Assembly (NCBI GenBank): GCA_951640165.1
Contig: OX621255.1
Span: 31,594,001 to 31,658,000 of the forward strand
Origin: Pseudoips prasinana
Taxonomy: Eukaryota > Arthropoda > Insecta > Lepidoptera > Nolidae
Length of the DNA stretch: 64,000 nucleotides
Direction: 5' to 3'
Under the pieces are notes generated by a model that saw nothing but the letters and a program-made list of their open reading frames with translations, was not told the DNA's origin and did no database searches. The first letter of the stretch is position 1. Each line of letters begins with the position of its first letter. Of this stretch, positions 63,373 through 64,000 are shown piece after piece. The position numbers and the translations under genes were made by a program.

Positions 63373-63614
63373 GGGGCTCTACCGGCTAAGTCGCCGACCA
63401 TCAATTTCTTAAATGGCGTTCAAATAAATAAAGGTTAAAAATGACTTAATCAATCGTTAAATCGGCTCCAACGTTGACAATCGATTCCGGACCATTTATG
63501 ACGTCACATGAGCTCATGGAAGCCGGTTTAACGATTGATTAAGTCATTTTAACCTTTATTTATTTGAACGCCATTTAAGAAATCGATGTTCGGCAACTTA
63601 GCCGGTAGAGCCCC
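63373..63614. mobile_element. MITE-C, best copy
   Basis: GGGGCTCTACCGGCTAAGTC to CTTAGCCGGTAGAGCCCC with near-continuous pairing over about 100 bp on each side. The centre includes GACGTCACATGAGCTC. 242 bp, non-coding. Confidence 0.75.
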
Positions 63615-64000
63615 TGTTTGGGCAACATGGCGCTGTATGATGTGTGCCGGATATTTATTTTATGGTTTCACGTTTTTAGTTTTTTTTTTAATATGTGCTA
63701 AGCAGTCCTGTGTCCATACCACCCAAACACGTCGATTTGGGTGTATGGAAACTGGACAGCAGGTTTTAATACTAAAACGACAACTAACTATTGATCTGAG
63801 GCTCGTTTATTTGACCAAATAAAATGGGTAAGGTCACTTAAGTTTGTCAACAAAACCGTACCGTCAGGTAACTCCACGGTATCGCCATCTATTGGTACAA
63901 TGACTTAACTAATTTACTAAAATAGACTACAATATGGGTTTAGTTGTGAACAATATTTTACGTCACAATACTTTTTTTATCTGTTTTAGACAAACAGATA
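63615..64000. other. No recognisable feature
   Basis: Short inverted words near 63718-63745 (ACCCAAACAC, TTGGGTGTATGG) but no element or gene identified. Confidence 0.35.

Overview
The window is AT-rich insect nuclear DNA, and most of what can be recognised in it is transposable-element sequence. I found no convincing host protein-coding gene, no functional RNA gene and no prokaryotic feature. The repeat repertoire points to Lepidoptera (moth or butterfly). It includes Helitrons that start TCTATACATATAATAAAAT and end in a short GC hairpin followed by CTAG, several tRNA-headed SINE families with (ATT)n tails, RTE-type LINE tails ending in (ATG)n, and short foldback MITEs. The species cannot be fixed from sequence alone. 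Family labels used below (SINE-1 to 4, MITE-A to E, V, B, D, F, P) are mine.

Layout. 0-3.5 kb: Helitrons and a 1.69 kb DD41D mariner-like element whose two 601-bp inverted repeats enclose a transposase fragment. 4-9 kb: a nested complex of the V retroelement, a repeat called P, a 615-bp MITE flanked by TTAA, and a 1.26 kb palindrome. 9-16 kb: SINEs, LINE tails and two abutting Helitrons. 16.2-18.1 kb: a piggyBac element with recognisable ends and a frameshifted transposase. 19.8-21.5 kb: a 5'-truncated Jockey/CR1-like LINE inside a foldback. 21.8-40 kb: mosaic of LINE 3' fragments, SINEs, Helitrons and MITEs, plus a retroviral-type integrase fragment at 32.9 kb. 41.1-44.5 kb: an RTE retrotransposon with an intact endonuclease/RT reading frame and an inverted 5' part, inserted in a Helitron that itself lies in a SINE-like repeat. 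45-64 kb: more of the same, with a DD34D mariner remnant at 54.1-54.7 kb and a roughly 700-bp tandem duplication at 56-57.4 kb.

How the parts relate. Nothing here forms an operon or pathway; the relationships are those of insertion and parasitism. LINEs supply the reverse transcription that SINEs and truncated copies show. Non-coding family B ends in the same 3' tail as the RTE, and two tRNA-headed SINE families share one tail module. Nested insertions allow a relative chronology and, in several places, comparison with an unoccupied copy that fixes target-site duplications.

No new biological system with its own genes was found. The most informative objects are the inverted RTE, the DD41D foldback, the 6-7.3 kb palindrome, the 89-bp exact duplicate inside a Helitron and the shared 3' tails. 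All boundaries were read by eye and may be off by several bases for decayed copies.
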